A DNA stretch of 43,003 nucleotides from Acidobacteriota bacterium (GTDB taxonomy: Bacteria; Acidobacteriota; Terriglobia; Acidiferrales; UBA7541): positions 1 through 43,003 of the forward strand of contig QHYI01000122.1 of the NCBI GenBank assembly GCA_003223245.1, read 5' to 3'. The notes under the pieces were generated by a model. That model had not been told where the DNA came from, searched no databases, and was given only the letters and a program-made list of their open reading frames with translations. The position numbers were made by a program, and so were the translations under genes. Shown piece by piece: positions 34,346-41,704 of the stretch. How positions within the stretch are numbered: the first letter of the stretch is position 1; each line of letters begins with the position of its first letter.

Positions 34346-35128
34346 ATGGCTTACGAAAACATTTTGTACGAGAAAAGAGACGGAATTGCGTACATCATAT
34401 TCAACCGGCCGAAAGTGCTGAATGCGCTGAATCGCAAAACGGTTGAGGAATTGCATCATGCCCTGCTGGATGCGCGCGATGACGCGAGCGTGCGCGTGCT
34501 GATTCTGACCGGCGCGGGCGAAAAATCGTTCGTTGCCGGCGCGGACATCAGCGAGCTGGCGCTGGAAACGCCGGTGAATGGCAAAGAGTTTTCGTTGTAC
34601 GGCCAGAGTGTTTTCCATTTGCTGGAGACCATGGGCAAACCCTCGATCTGCGCCATCAATGGATTCGCGCTCGGCGGCGGGTGCGAGCTGGCGCTTTCCT
34701 GCACGATTCGCATTGCCAGCAAGACTGCGAAGCTCGGCCAGCCCGAAGTGAAGCTCGGGATTCTTCCCGGCTACGGCGGCACGCAAAGATTGGCGCGGCT
34801 GTGCGGGAAGGGCGTGGCCCAGGAGCTTTGCCTGACCGGAGAAATGATCCTTGCCGACCAAGCGCTGCGCATCGGCTTGGTCAATCATGTTTACGAGCCT
34901 GCGGAACTCCTTCCCGCCGCGGAGGCCATGGGGAAAAAAATCATTGCGAACGCGCCGCTGGCGGTGAAATACGCCATGGAAGCGATCGAGCGCGGCGTGG
35001 AAATGCCGCAGGAAGAAGGCTTGTTCCTCGAGGCGACGCTCTTTGGTCTGGCGTGCTCAACCGAGGACATGCGCGAAGGAACGAAGGCGTTTTTGGAAAA
35101 GAGGCCGGCCCAATTCAGAGGCAAGTAA
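34346..35128 (+). CDS. Enoyl-CoA hydratase (crotonase)
   Basis: A 260-residue crotonase that hydrates crotonyl-CoA to 3-hydroxybutyryl-CoA or the reverse. The CoA-binding and oxyanion motifs are in place (EKSFVAGADISEL and NGFALGGGCELALS). The two catalytic glutamates, Glu114 and Glu134, are 20 residues apart, as in the well-studied rat enzyme. It completes the three-gene chain with the thiolase and the dehydrogenase. The start codon has GCAGAG-like bases upstream but no strong signal. A terminator hairpin follows the gene, so the cluster ends here. Confidence 0.94.
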   Translation: MAYENILYEKRDGIAYIIFNRPKVLNALNRKTVEELHHALLDARDDASVRVLILTGAGEKSFVAGADISELALETPVNGKEFSLYGQSVFHLLETMGKPSICAINGFALGGGCELALSCTIRIASKTAKLGQPEVKLGILPGYGGTQRLARLCGKGVAQELCLTGEMILADQALRIGLVNHVYEPAELLPAAEAMGKKIIANAPLAVKYAMEAIERGVEMPQEEGLFLEATLFGLACSTEDMREGTKAFLEKRPAQFRGK

Positions 35129-35139
35129 GGGAGTTGTAG

Positions 35140-35165
35140 CGCGGGGCGCGAGCCCCGCGGCTTTT
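35140..35165 (+). terminator. Intrinsic terminator after the acyl-CoA cluster
   Basis: CGCGGGGC, loop GCGA, GCCCCGCG form an 8-bp GC stem, followed by GGCTTTT. It lies 12 bases after the hydratase stop codon. It could also be a copy of a repetitive GC-rich hairpin, because the sequence is of a type often found between genes. Confidence 0.65.
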
Positions 35166-35228
35166 CTCCTAGATGAGCAAAGGAAGTATAGGTCAACGAC
35201 GACAGAGGATTGCGGCCGCTAATCAGCA

Positions 35229-35759
35229 ATGTCAGAGAAACTTCAGCCCGGCAAGATTCACGGCGAGCTCCGCGCCGAGGGTTTGCGTTTTGGCGTGGTC
35301 GTGAGCCGCTTCAACAGTTTCATCACCGACCGTTTGCTGGCCTCCGCAATGGATGCACTGGGACGGGCTGGCGCCGAAAGCAAGGACGTGGATGTGGTGC
35401 ACGTTCCCGGCTCCTTGGAACTGCCGCTAGCGGCAAAAAAACTTGCCGCCACGGGTAAGTACGGTGCTTTGATTGCCATTGGCTGCATTTTGCGCGGCGA
35501 GACCGCCCATTACGACTATGTCTGCTCGGAAACGGCGCGGGGTCTGCAGCTCGCCCAAATGGACAGCGGCTTGCCCATCATCTTCTGCGTGCTGACCTGC
35601 GACACCCTGGAGCAGGCCATTGATCGCGCCGGGCTAAAGGGCGGGAACAAAGGCTTTGAAGCAGGCCTGGCGGCCGTCGAAATGGCGCAACTTTCGCGAA
35701 AGCTTCGCGCTTCCGAAACAAGACCGGCCCCTTCATCCGAACCCCGGCGGCGTAAGTAA
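35229..35759 (+). CDS. ribH: 6,7-dimethyl-8-ribityllumazine synthase
   Basis: A 176-residue riboflavin-pathway enzyme that joins 5-amino-6-ribitylaminouracil and dihydroxybutanone phosphate to make the riboflavin precursor. Motifs seen are SRFNSFI, VPGSLELPLAAKKLA, CILRGETAHYDYV, which holds the catalytic His, and GLKGGNKG, which holds the phosphate site. Other riboflavin genes are not in the window. The C-terminal tail (about 155-176) is Arg/Pro-rich and longer than usual. nusB begins one base after the stop, so the two are probably one transcript, an arrangement common in bacteria. Confidence 0.97.
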   Translation: MSEKLQPGKIHGELRAEGLRFGVVVSRFNSFITDRLLASAMDALGRAGAESKDVDVVHVPGSLELPLAAKKLAATGKYGALIAIGCILRGETAHYDYVCSETARGLQLAQMDSGLPIIFCVLTCDTLEQAIDRAGLKGGNKGFEAGLAAVEMAQLSRKLRASETRPAPSSEPRRRK

Positions 35760-35760
35760 C

Positions 35761-36168
35761 GTGTCCCTCCGCAGCAAAGCGCGCGCATTTGCCATGCAAA
35801 TGCTCTTTCAGTGGGACATGAGCCAGCAGGAGCCCGCGAAACTCGCGGCCAAATTCTGGAAGAGCGCTAAGGCCGCAGACAAGACACGCGAGTTTGCCAA
35901 CCAACTTTTTGAAGGCGCCACCAAAGACGTTGTCGCCCTCGATGAAATCATCGGGAAACACTGCGAAAACTGGCGGTTCGAACGCCTCGCCGCCATCGAT
36001 CGCGCGATTCTCCGCCTGGCCATTCACGAGATGAGTTCGACCGATACTCCTGCCAAGGTGGTCTTGAACGAAGCGGTCGAATTGGCCAAGAAATTCTCCT
36101 CCGAGGAGTCCGGTGCTTTTGTGAACGGCGTGCTGGACTCTGTCCATAAATCATTGACCACACAGTAG
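35761..36168 (+). CDS. nusB: Transcription antitermination factor NusB
   Basis: A 135-residue all-helical protein that binds boxA RNA with NusE (ribosomal protein S10) and helps rRNA transcription. The Arg-rich start RSKARAFAMQMLFQWDMS and the late FVNGVLDSVHK are the standard family ends. The start is a GTG just one base after the ribH stop (36168 is the last base of the nusB stop). An upstream frame inside ribH gives a longer protein that lacks family similarity, so it was rejected. The GTG start and the tight junction suggest translational coupling with ribH. Confidence 0.95.
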   Translation: MSLRSKARAFAMQMLFQWDMSQQEPAKLAAKFWKSAKAADKTREFANQLFEGATKDVVALDEIIGKHCENWRFERLAAIDRAILRLAIHEMSSTDTPAKVVLNEAVELAKKFSSEESGAFVNGVLDSVHKSLTTQ

Positions 36169-36298
36169 TTATCGCAAGCTTCAAACATCCAAACCTCCAT
36201 TAGCCAGTTCGCTCGATCGGGTTGCAACTTTGCTGGGCCGCGGGTGTTTCATTCGATAAGTGTGGTGGATCCAGGAACGCTTTTACGGGGAGAAAAAA

Positions 36299-36682
36299 AT
36301 GAAAGTAGAACTCTTGGTGCGACGAGGCGTACTCACGTTCGCGTTGGCGGGCTTGCTTGCGGCGGGTGCTTATGCCCAGGACCCGAACCCTCAGCAACAG
36401 GACATGCAGAGCGACAAGAAAGACATTCGGCAGGATAAAAAAGACCTGGCGAAAGATCGCTTCGACCGCCATGCGGATCAGCGCGACATCAACCACGACA
36501 AAGTCGACCTGGCCAAGGACCGCAGAGACCGCAATGCCGACCAGCGCGACCTCAATCGCGATAAGAGGGATCTAGCGAAGGACCGCAAAGATCGCAGGAA
36601 AGATCAGCGCGACATCAACAAGGACAAGCGCGATCTGCATAAGGACCGCAAAGATCTGCGGGCAGACCGCCGCCATCGGTAA
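36299..36682 (+). CDS. Secreted heptad-repeat protein with regular Asp/Lys/Arg pattern
   Basis: A 127-residue protein. A signal peptide (1-26, ending AYA) is followed by a short Gln/Asn-rich linker, and from residue 39 to the end by about twelve heptads of form DxxDxxx. Asp falls at positions 1 and 4 of nearly every heptad. The heptads group into a 21-residue higher repeat: DKxDLAK, DRxDRxA, DQRDINx, read at residues 46, 67 and 88, with a last degenerate one at 109. This is not a normal coiled coil, because the repeat core positions are Asp, not hydrophobic. It may form a charged single helix, possibly binding cations or the cell wall. The ATG follows GGGGAG. I do not recognise a family and give no function. 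Confidence 0.85.
   Translation: MKVELLVRRGVLTFALAGLLAAGAYAQDPNPQQQDMQSDKKDIRQDKKDLAKDRFDRHADQRDINHDKVDLAKDRRDRNADQRDLNRDKRDLAKDRKDRRKDQRDINKDKRDLHKDRKDLRADRRHR
36413..36679 (+). repeat. 63-bp (21-codon) tandem repeat region inside the heptad protein
   Basis: The heptad-coding DNA is made of 21-base units within a 63-base higher period, about three and a half copies. The copies differ in third codon positions but keep the Asp and Arg pattern, which suggests selection on the protein. Confidence 0.7.
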
Positions 36683-36701
36683 AAGTCGATGCGAAACACA
36701 A

Positions 36702-36735
36702 AGGGCCGCCGGAGCGATTCCCGCGGCTCTTTTTC
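36702..36735. terminator. Bidirectional terminator between converging genes
   Basis: AGGGCCGCCGG, a seven-base loop and CCCGCGGCTCT form a stem with one mismatch and one wobble pair, followed on the plus strand by TTTTTCTTTCTTT. On the minus strand the same hairpin is followed by TTTGTGTTT. It ends the heptad-protein gene and may also end the phzF-like transcript from the other side. Confidence 0.7.
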
Positions 36736-36757
36736 TTTCTTTGCGCCAGGCCCCTTC

Positions 36758-37639
36758 TCAGACGCTAATCGTTCCCTCAAACACTTTGACCGCCGCGCCG
36801 CTCACGCGCGGAACGAGTTTCTTGCCTGACTGTGTGACTTCCACTTCGATGTGGCTCGGTCGCCCCATCTCCGCTCCTTGCAGGATGCTCAGCGTGTGAC
36901 CCGGCGCCAGCTTTCCGTGGCGCACAAGGTAGGCGCCCAGCGAGCCCGCTGCCGAACCCGTCGCCGCGTCTTCATAAAGTTCCCAGGGAAGCATGCCGCG
37001 CGAGCACACTTTTCCGTTGCCGTTTGGCGCGAAGCAGTAGGCCATCGTGGCGTTTTTGCCTTGCAACTTGCCCAGTTCCATCATGTTCATCGTGATTTTG
37101 CCGAGCGCGGCGCGATGGCGCAGCGGGACCATCAAGTTAAAGATGCCTGTGGAAACAAGCTCGGGTTCTAGTTTGGTATCGAAATCCTTGGGTGAAAGCC
37201 CCAGCGCGGAAGCCAGTTTCTTTTTGTCGATCTTTGCGGGCTTGAAGAGGGCTTCTTCTTGCGTCATGGTTACGCGGTTCGGGCGGCCATCCTTGAAGCG
37301 AATTTCCACCGGCAAAACTCCCGCACCCGTTTGCTGAAGAACATGTACGCCCCCTTCCTGCGCCGGAACGACGCCAAGCTCCGCGAGCAGAAACCACGTC
37401 CCGATGACCGGATGTCCCGCAAGCCGCAGCTCTTCTTTCGTTGTGAAAATGCGCAGGCGCGCGAGTGCTTCCTCATCCGTGGGCTTTTGCACGAAGACCG
37501 TCTCGGAAAGGTTCATCTCGCGGGCAATCGCCAGCATTTGATCGTCGGTGAGCTCGTCGCCATCGGTGAAAACGGCGAGTGGATTGCCGGCAAAGCGCGT
37601 GGTCGTGAAAACATCAAGCGTGTAGTAGCGGTGTTCCAT
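36758..37639 (-). CDS. PhzF-family isomerase/epimerase-like protein
   Basis: A 293-residue protein of the PhzF family, a fold related to diaminopimelate epimerase. Motifs are YYTLDVFTTTRFAGNPLAVF at the start, the catalytic-type Glu in NLSETVFV, GHPVIGTWFLL, and EDAATGSAAGSLGAYLV near the C terminus. The family name comes from phenazine synthesis but most members act on other substrates, so no pathway is assigned. It is the last gene of the minus-strand run that starts at the aminotransferase, 32 bases after the cupin gene. The ATG used (37637-37639) is chosen because family similarity begins at once; a TTG 12 codons upstream is possible. Confidence 0.9.
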   Translation of the reverse strand: MEHRYYTLDVFTTTRFAGNPLAVFTDGDELTDDQMLAIAREMNLSETVFVQKPTDEEALARLRIFTTKEELRLAGHPVIGTWFLLAELGVVPAQEGGVHVLQQTGAGVLPVEIRFKDGRPNRVTMTQEEALFKPAKIDKKKLASALGLSPKDFDTKLEPELVSTGIFNLMVPLRHRAALGKITMNMMELGKLQGKNATMAYCFAPNGNGKVCSRGMLPWELYEDAATGSAAGSLGAYLVRHGKLAPGHTLSILQGAEMGRPSHIEVEVTQSGKKLVPRVSGAAVKVFEGTISV

Positions 37640-37671
37640 GGAGGAGATTCCCGTGCGCGCAGCGGCGCGTT

Positions 37672-38031
37672 TCAAATGCGCTGGAGCCGGGCGACCGTCC
37701 TTTCGTTCACGATATTCCCGGTATTCAAAGTCGTTTTTGGTTCGATCAGCACGACGTGCACTTCCTCATCCGCAGTGGGGCAATGCTCAACGCCGCGCGG
37801 CACAAGGACGAATTCGCCTTCCCGCACCACCGCTTCGCGATCGCGGAACTTCATTCGCAGCGTGCCTTTGACCACCAGAAAGAGCTCGTCCTCGTTTTCA
37901 TGGTGATGCCAGACAAATTCTCCGGCGAATTTGACGGCTTTCAAATAGCAATCGTTCACTTCCCCCAGGATGCGTGGATTCCAGTGGTCTGAAAACTGCG
38001 CGAATTTCTCCTTGAGATTGACCGTGTCCAT
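37672..38031 (-). CDS. Small cupin-domain protein
   Basis: A 119-residue single-domain cupin. The metal-binding motif is clear: HHHENEDELFLVVKG, with the later GEFVLVPRGVEHCP supplying the last His. Small cupins of this type bind one metal and may be isomerases, dioxygenases or sensors. A mannose-type isomerase role would suit the neighbours but cannot be shown. It lies between the phosphohexomutase and PhzF-like genes on the same strand, with gaps of 28 and 32 bases, so it is probably in the same transcript. Confidence 0.9.
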   Translation of the reverse strand: MDTVNLKEKFAQFSDHWNPRILGEVNDCYLKAVKFAGEFVWHHHENEDELFLVVKGTLRMKFRDREAVVREGEFVLVPRGVEHCPTADEEVHVVLIEPKTTLNTGNIVNERTVARLQRI

Positions 38032-38059
38032 GAGCGCACCCCGCGCGCCACTGATTTAG

Positions 38060-39472
38060 CTACAGCTGGTGAACTGTTTCCTCTGCGGCTTCGAGAACGC
38101 GGCGCGTCGTTTCCGGCTCGGCAGTCTCGCAGTAAATGCGCAGCACGTTTTCCGTGCCTGACGCGCGCACCATCACCCAGCCCGTTTCTCCGAGATACAG
38201 TTTGATGCCGTCCAGATTCTCCCGTTGCACGACCGGAAAATCGAGCACACGGTTTAGCTTGCCGTCGGAAAAATGCTCCATGGCTTTTTCTTTTTGACCG
38301 GGCTTGAGCTCCAGGTCCACGCGCCCGTAATGATATTCGCCAAATTCCGCGTGCAGCGCAGCCAGCAGCTCGCCCAGCGATTTGCCGTGCCAGGCCAGCA
38401 ATTCCGCAAGGAACAGAGCGGAAACCGTGGCATCGCGTTCCGGAAGATAAAGGCTCGTGCCGATGCCGCCGCTTTCCTCGCCGCCGATCAAAATGTTTTG
38501 CTCCAGCATCAATTCGCAAATGTATTTGAAGCCGATGGGCACTTCGTGGAGTTTGCGGCCGAATTTGGCCGCGAGTTTGTCAATCAGCTTGGTGACAGAA
38601 AAGGTTTTCGCAATGTCTCCCGGAAGCTTGCGGGTTCCCGCCAGATGCCAAACGAGCAGCGCAAGGATTTGATGGGGAGTCACGAAGGCGCCGGCGCGGT
38701 CGATCGCGCCGATGCGGTCGCCGTCGCCATCGGCACAGAAGCCCGCGTCATATTTGCCTGCCCGCACCGCTTGCCGCAGCGCTTCGATGTGCGGCTCGAT
38801 GGGCTCGGGATGCACGCCGCCAAAGCGCGGGTCGCGTGTCCCGCGAATCTCGTCGCACGAAATACCGTTCCGGCGCAGCAGCTCCGGAAGCAAGCCCGCG
38901 GCGGCTCCGTGCATGGGATCGAAAATGAAGCGCAGCTTCGCTTCGCGCAAGCGTTTCCAGTCCACGAGTTTTTCGAGCGCCTCGAGATACGGCGCGCGAG
39001 GATCGAGCGACTGGATCAAATCCCTGCGCGGTGGCAGCGGCGGCACACCTTTTTCCAGCACCCCGGCAAGTTCCTTTTCGATTTGTGCGACGATCGATGG
39101 AAGCGCGCTGCTGCCGTAGCTTGCCTTATATTTGATCCCGTTCCAGCGGTATGGATTGTGGCTCGCGGTGATGACCATTCCGCCCGCAGCTTTCTGATGC
39201 CGCACCAAAAAGGAAACCGTGGGCGTGGGGCAGGGCTTGTCTGTAAGCCACACCGGAGTTCCCGATGCGCTGATGACTTCGGCGCCTGCGGCGGCCACGC
39301 GGTCCGAAGCATAGCGGTGATCATAGCCGACGATCACTCCTTTGCGAGCGTCTTCGCCGCGCACCACGTAACGCGCAATGGCGTGCGCCACGATGCGCGC
39401 GTTCGCAAAGGTAAAATCTTCCGCGATGACGCCGCGCCAGCCATCCGTGCCAAATTTGATTGCGGGAATCAT
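38060..39472 (-). CDS. Phosphohexomutase (phosphomannomutase/phosphoglucomutase)
   Basis: A 470-residue alpha-D-phosphohexomutase. It has the catalytic serine loop TASHNP (Ser104), the metal loop DGDGDR (Asp248, Asp250, Asp252), the sugar-recognition GGEESGG and the phosphate-binding RASGTENVLRIY. Neighbouring manA and manC argue that its main job is mannose 6-phosphate to mannose 1-phosphate; glucose phosphates are also possible, because the sugar loop is shared. I chose the ATG at 39470-39472, where family similarity begins; a TTG 13 codons upstream is less likely. The gene has its own promoter-like sequence just upstream, which may give it a separate, nearly leaderless transcript. Confidence 0.93.
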   Translation of the reverse strand: MIPAIKFGTDGWRGVIAEDFTFANARIVAHAIARYVVRGEDARKGVIVGYDHRYASDRVAAAGAEVISASGTPVWLTDKPCPTPTVSFLVRHQKAAGGMVITASHNPYRWNGIKYKASYGSSALPSIVAQIEKELAGVLEKGVPPLPPRRDLIQSLDPRAPYLEALEKLVDWKRLREAKLRFIFDPMHGAAAGLLPELLRRNGISCDEIRGTRDPRFGGVHPEPIEPHIEALRQAVRAGKYDAGFCADGDGDRIGAIDRAGAFVTPHQILALLVWHLAGTRKLPGDIAKTFSVTKLIDKLAAKFGRKLHEVPIGFKYICELMLEQNILIGGEESGGIGTSLYLPERDATVSALFLAELLAWHGKSLGELLAALHAEFGEYHYGRVDLELKPGQKEKAMEHFSDGKLNRVLDFPVVQRENLDGIKLYLGETGWVMVRASGTENVLRIYCETAEPETTRRVLEAAEETVHQL

Positions 39473-39483
39473 AAAAAACAAGA

Positions 39484-39511
39484 AGTATACGCGAACTGCA
39501 GTTCCCGCCAA
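39484..39511 (-). promoter_or_regulatory. Candidate internal promoter for the phosphohexomutase
   Basis: On the minus strand TTGGCG (4 of 6) at 39506-39511 is followed after 16 bases by TATACT (5 of 6) at 39484-39489. The -10 box ends 11 bases before the ATG, so the mRNA leader would be about five bases. No ribosome binding site is visible. Confidence 0.45.
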
Positions 39512-39529
39512 CAGCCGGATTGGCCTGTC

Positions 39530-40642
39530 CTAAAGCAGCTCTTTTCGCTTCTGTCTGTCGAGCTGTTTGACGACTTTGGCGACGTCCTGGGCGCGGTTGC
39601 GGGGGCAAATGAGCAGCGCGTCGGGCGTTTCTACCACGACCAGATCGCGCACACCGATGGCCGCCACGTATTTCGACGGGGCCCACAGAAAATTGCCTTC
39701 GGCGTCATCCGTATAGCCCGCGCCTGCAAGCACGTTGTCGCCATTTTTCTTGGCCAGCAGTTCGTACACTGCGGCCCAGGAGCCGATGTCACTCCAGCCG
39801 ATTTCCGCGGGAATGACGAACACGCGCGGCGGACCTTCTATGCGTGTGGCGGGTTCGAGCACGGCATAGTCCACCGAAGTGCTTTGCAACTTTTGATACA
39901 TCGCACGCAGGTGCCGCTTGTAGTCCCGCTTGCCAATAAAGCCCGAGAGCTCTTCGAGCGCCGCGTGCGTCTTTGGCAAAAAAGCTTTCAGATTCTCGAG
40001 GAACGTCGACACGCGCCAGAAAAACATGCCGGCGTTCCAGTGATACTTGCCGGAACTCACGTACTCCGTCGCGAGCGGCAGCGCCGGCTTTTCCGTGAAG
40101 CGTTTCACCGCAAAAACGGGGAACCCCTTGTCGGTAATCGGTTCGCCCATGCGTTCGATGTAGCCAAACCCCGTTTCGGGCCGCGTGGGCGGAATGCCCA
40201 GAACCACCATGCGTCCCGGCTCGCGAGCCACATCCAACGCCGCGGCGACGATCTCGCGATATTTCTGCGGCTGTGCGATGTAATGGTCCGCGGGCAACAC
40301 CGCGAGCAGCGCGTCGCCGCGCTCCACATGACGCGCATGAATGGCCGCTAGGCCAATGGCCGCCGCCGTGTTCAATCCCTTTGGCTCGATCAGTACGCGC
40401 TTGCGTGCGGCGGCGGGGACCTGCTTGCGAACGGCAGCAGCTTGCTCCGCGTTCGTGACGCTCCAGATGCGTTCGGCGGGAATCAGCGGGCGCAACCGCG
40501 AGACGGTCTGCTCCAGCATCGTCTCTTTGCCCACAATGTTCAGCAGTTGCTTCGGCGTGCGCGTCCGGCTTCGCGGCCAGAACCGCGTGCCTCGCCCTCC
40601 GGCCAGAATCACCGCATGTGTGACCAATGTTTCGCCGGGCAT
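39530..40642 (-). CDS. manC: Mannose-1-phosphate guanylyltransferase
   Basis: A 370-residue nucleotidyltransferase that makes GDP-mannose from mannose 1-phosphate and GTP. The signature LAGGRGTRFWPRSRTRTPKQ is at the start, followed by LPADHYI, TGFGYIE, FTEKP, WNAGMFFW and WSDIGSW. The protein is the short type without the fused isomerase domain seen in many bifunctional enzymes, which fits a separate manA next to it. The ATG overlaps no other gene; manA ends 12 bases upstream. An AGGA-like ribosome binding site is about 11 bases from the ATG. GDP-mannose feeds exopolysaccharide, O-antigen or glycan synthesis, but no glycosyltransferase is in the window. Confidence 0.95.
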   Translation of the reverse strand: MPGETLVTHAVILAGGRGTRFWPRSRTRTPKQLLNIVGKETMLEQTVSRLRPLIPAERIWSVTNAEQAAAVRKQVPAAARKRVLIEPKGLNTAAAIGLAAIHARHVERGDALLAVLPADHYIAQPQKYREIVAAALDVAREPGRMVVLGIPPTRPETGFGYIERMGEPITDKGFPVFAVKRFTEKPALPLATEYVSSGKYHWNAGMFFWRVSTFLENLKAFLPKTHAALEELSGFIGKRDYKRHLRAMYQKLQSTSVDYAVLEPATRIEGPPRVFVIPAEIGWSDIGSWAAVYELLAKKNGDNVLAGAGYTDDAEGNFLWAPSKYVAAIGVRDLVVVETPDALLICPRNRAQDVAKVVKQLDRQKRKELL

Positions 40643-40654
40643 CGAAGCTCTTTC

Positions 40655-41701
40655 CTAATCGAAAACCGTCTTCTCGATCTCTCGCCACGAATGTTCTTGC
40701 GCGAGACTGTCGCGCAACGCCTTCAAGTCGGGAACGTAGCTTCTCAGTAGTTTCGTAGGTTCCTTGGGATTTACCACAAATCGGGTCAGACTCGCGGGAA
40801 TCAACCAGCATTCACCGAATTGGTATTTTGCGGAGTCGCCGTTCCAGCGGAACTCGCCGCCGCCCGCCAAAATGACGTACAAATCAAAATGTCCGTCATT
40901 CGAGGCAGCTTCTACACCCGCCATGATTTTCCAGTGCTCGGTTGCGAAATGCTTGCAGGCCGCCAGCAGGGCTTTTTCTGACCCACCTGAAGCCAAAGGG
41001 AGCCGTGACACTTTACCGCCAATGGACCTCCCAAACTCGATTACGTCTAGAGCTTTTTGGATGTGCAGTTCTCTGGGCTTCCCATGGTCATCCACGCGGC
41101 CATAATCGTAGACGCGATAAGTCAGGTCGGAATACTCCTGGATTTCGCACAGCGTCATGCCGGGCCCAATGGTGTGCGGCGTGCCTGCGGGTACAAAAAA
41201 TGTGTCCCCAAGCTGCACCCGCCAATGAACAAACAGCTCCTCGAGCTCTTGAGTTTCGATGCCTTTCACGAATTTCTCCCGGTCGGCCCTTGGCACGAGG
41301 CCAAGGAGGACCTGCGCGCCAGGTTCGGCGGAGATGGCGTGCCACATTTCCGTCTTTCCGCGCCCACCCGCAGCTTGCTCGTGGGCCGCAGCATAATCAT
41401 CGTCGGGATGCACTTGGATGGAGAGTTTGTCATTGGGGAAAATGAATTTAATAAGGATGGGAAAATCGTCTGCCTCTTTGAATCCTGTTCCGCGCCACTC
41501 TGGCGACATCTCTCGCCACGCTTCTCCCAGGGTCTTACCGGCAAAGGGGCCGGTCGCAACTCTGCAATCGACACCGGTCAGCCAAACTTCGCCAATCGGC
41601 TCTGGCAGATCTGTTTTTTGAGGGAAAAGCGGCGCGAGCGAGCGCATTCCCCAGATGCGCTCTACAAATTTCGGCTGAATGCGAAACGGCTCGGGATTCA
41701 C
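40655..41701 (-). CDS. manA: Mannose-6-phosphate isomerase, class I
   Basis: A 348-residue zinc enzyme that interconverts fructose 6-phosphate and mannose 6-phosphate. The zinc ligands are visible: Gln96 and His98 in QVHPDD, Glu118 in KTEMWH and a further His in PAGTPHTIG (His176). The start is a GTG (41699-41701), three bases after the stop of the aminotransferase, so the two are probably read from one transcript. The next genes, manC and the phosphohexomutase, complete the route to GDP-mannose. Confidence 0.95.
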   Translation of the reverse strand: MNPEPFRIQPKFVERIWGMRSLAPLFPQKTDLPEPIGEVWLTGVDCRVATGPFAGKTLGEAWREMSPEWRGTGFKEADDFPILIKFIFPNDKLSIQVHPDDDYAAAHEQAAGGRGKTEMWHAISAEPGAQVLLGLVPRADREKFVKGIETQELEELFVHWRVQLGDTFFVPAGTPHTIGPGMTLCEIQEYSDLTYRVYDYGRVDDHGKPRELHIQKALDVIEFGRSIGGKVSRLPLASGGSEKALLAACKHFATEHWKIMAGVEAASNDGHFDLYVILAGGGEFRWNGDSAKYQFGECWLIPASLTRFVVNPKEPTKLLRSYVPDLKALRDSLAQEHSWREIEKTVFD

Positions 41702-41704
41702 GGT

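Noticed and set aside
35140-35165. GC hairpin considered as a copy of a dispersed repeat
   Set aside because: Only one copy is in the window and T bases follow the stem, so a terminator is the simpler reading.
35656-35760. Upstream extension of nusB inside ribH
   Set aside because: The added residues overlap ribH in another frame and have no NusB similarity; the GTG at 35761 gives the normal family start.
38273-40351. Long open frame on the plus strand opposite the phosphohexomutase and manC
   Set aside because: Antisense to two certain enzymes, with no domain or ribosome binding site of its own.
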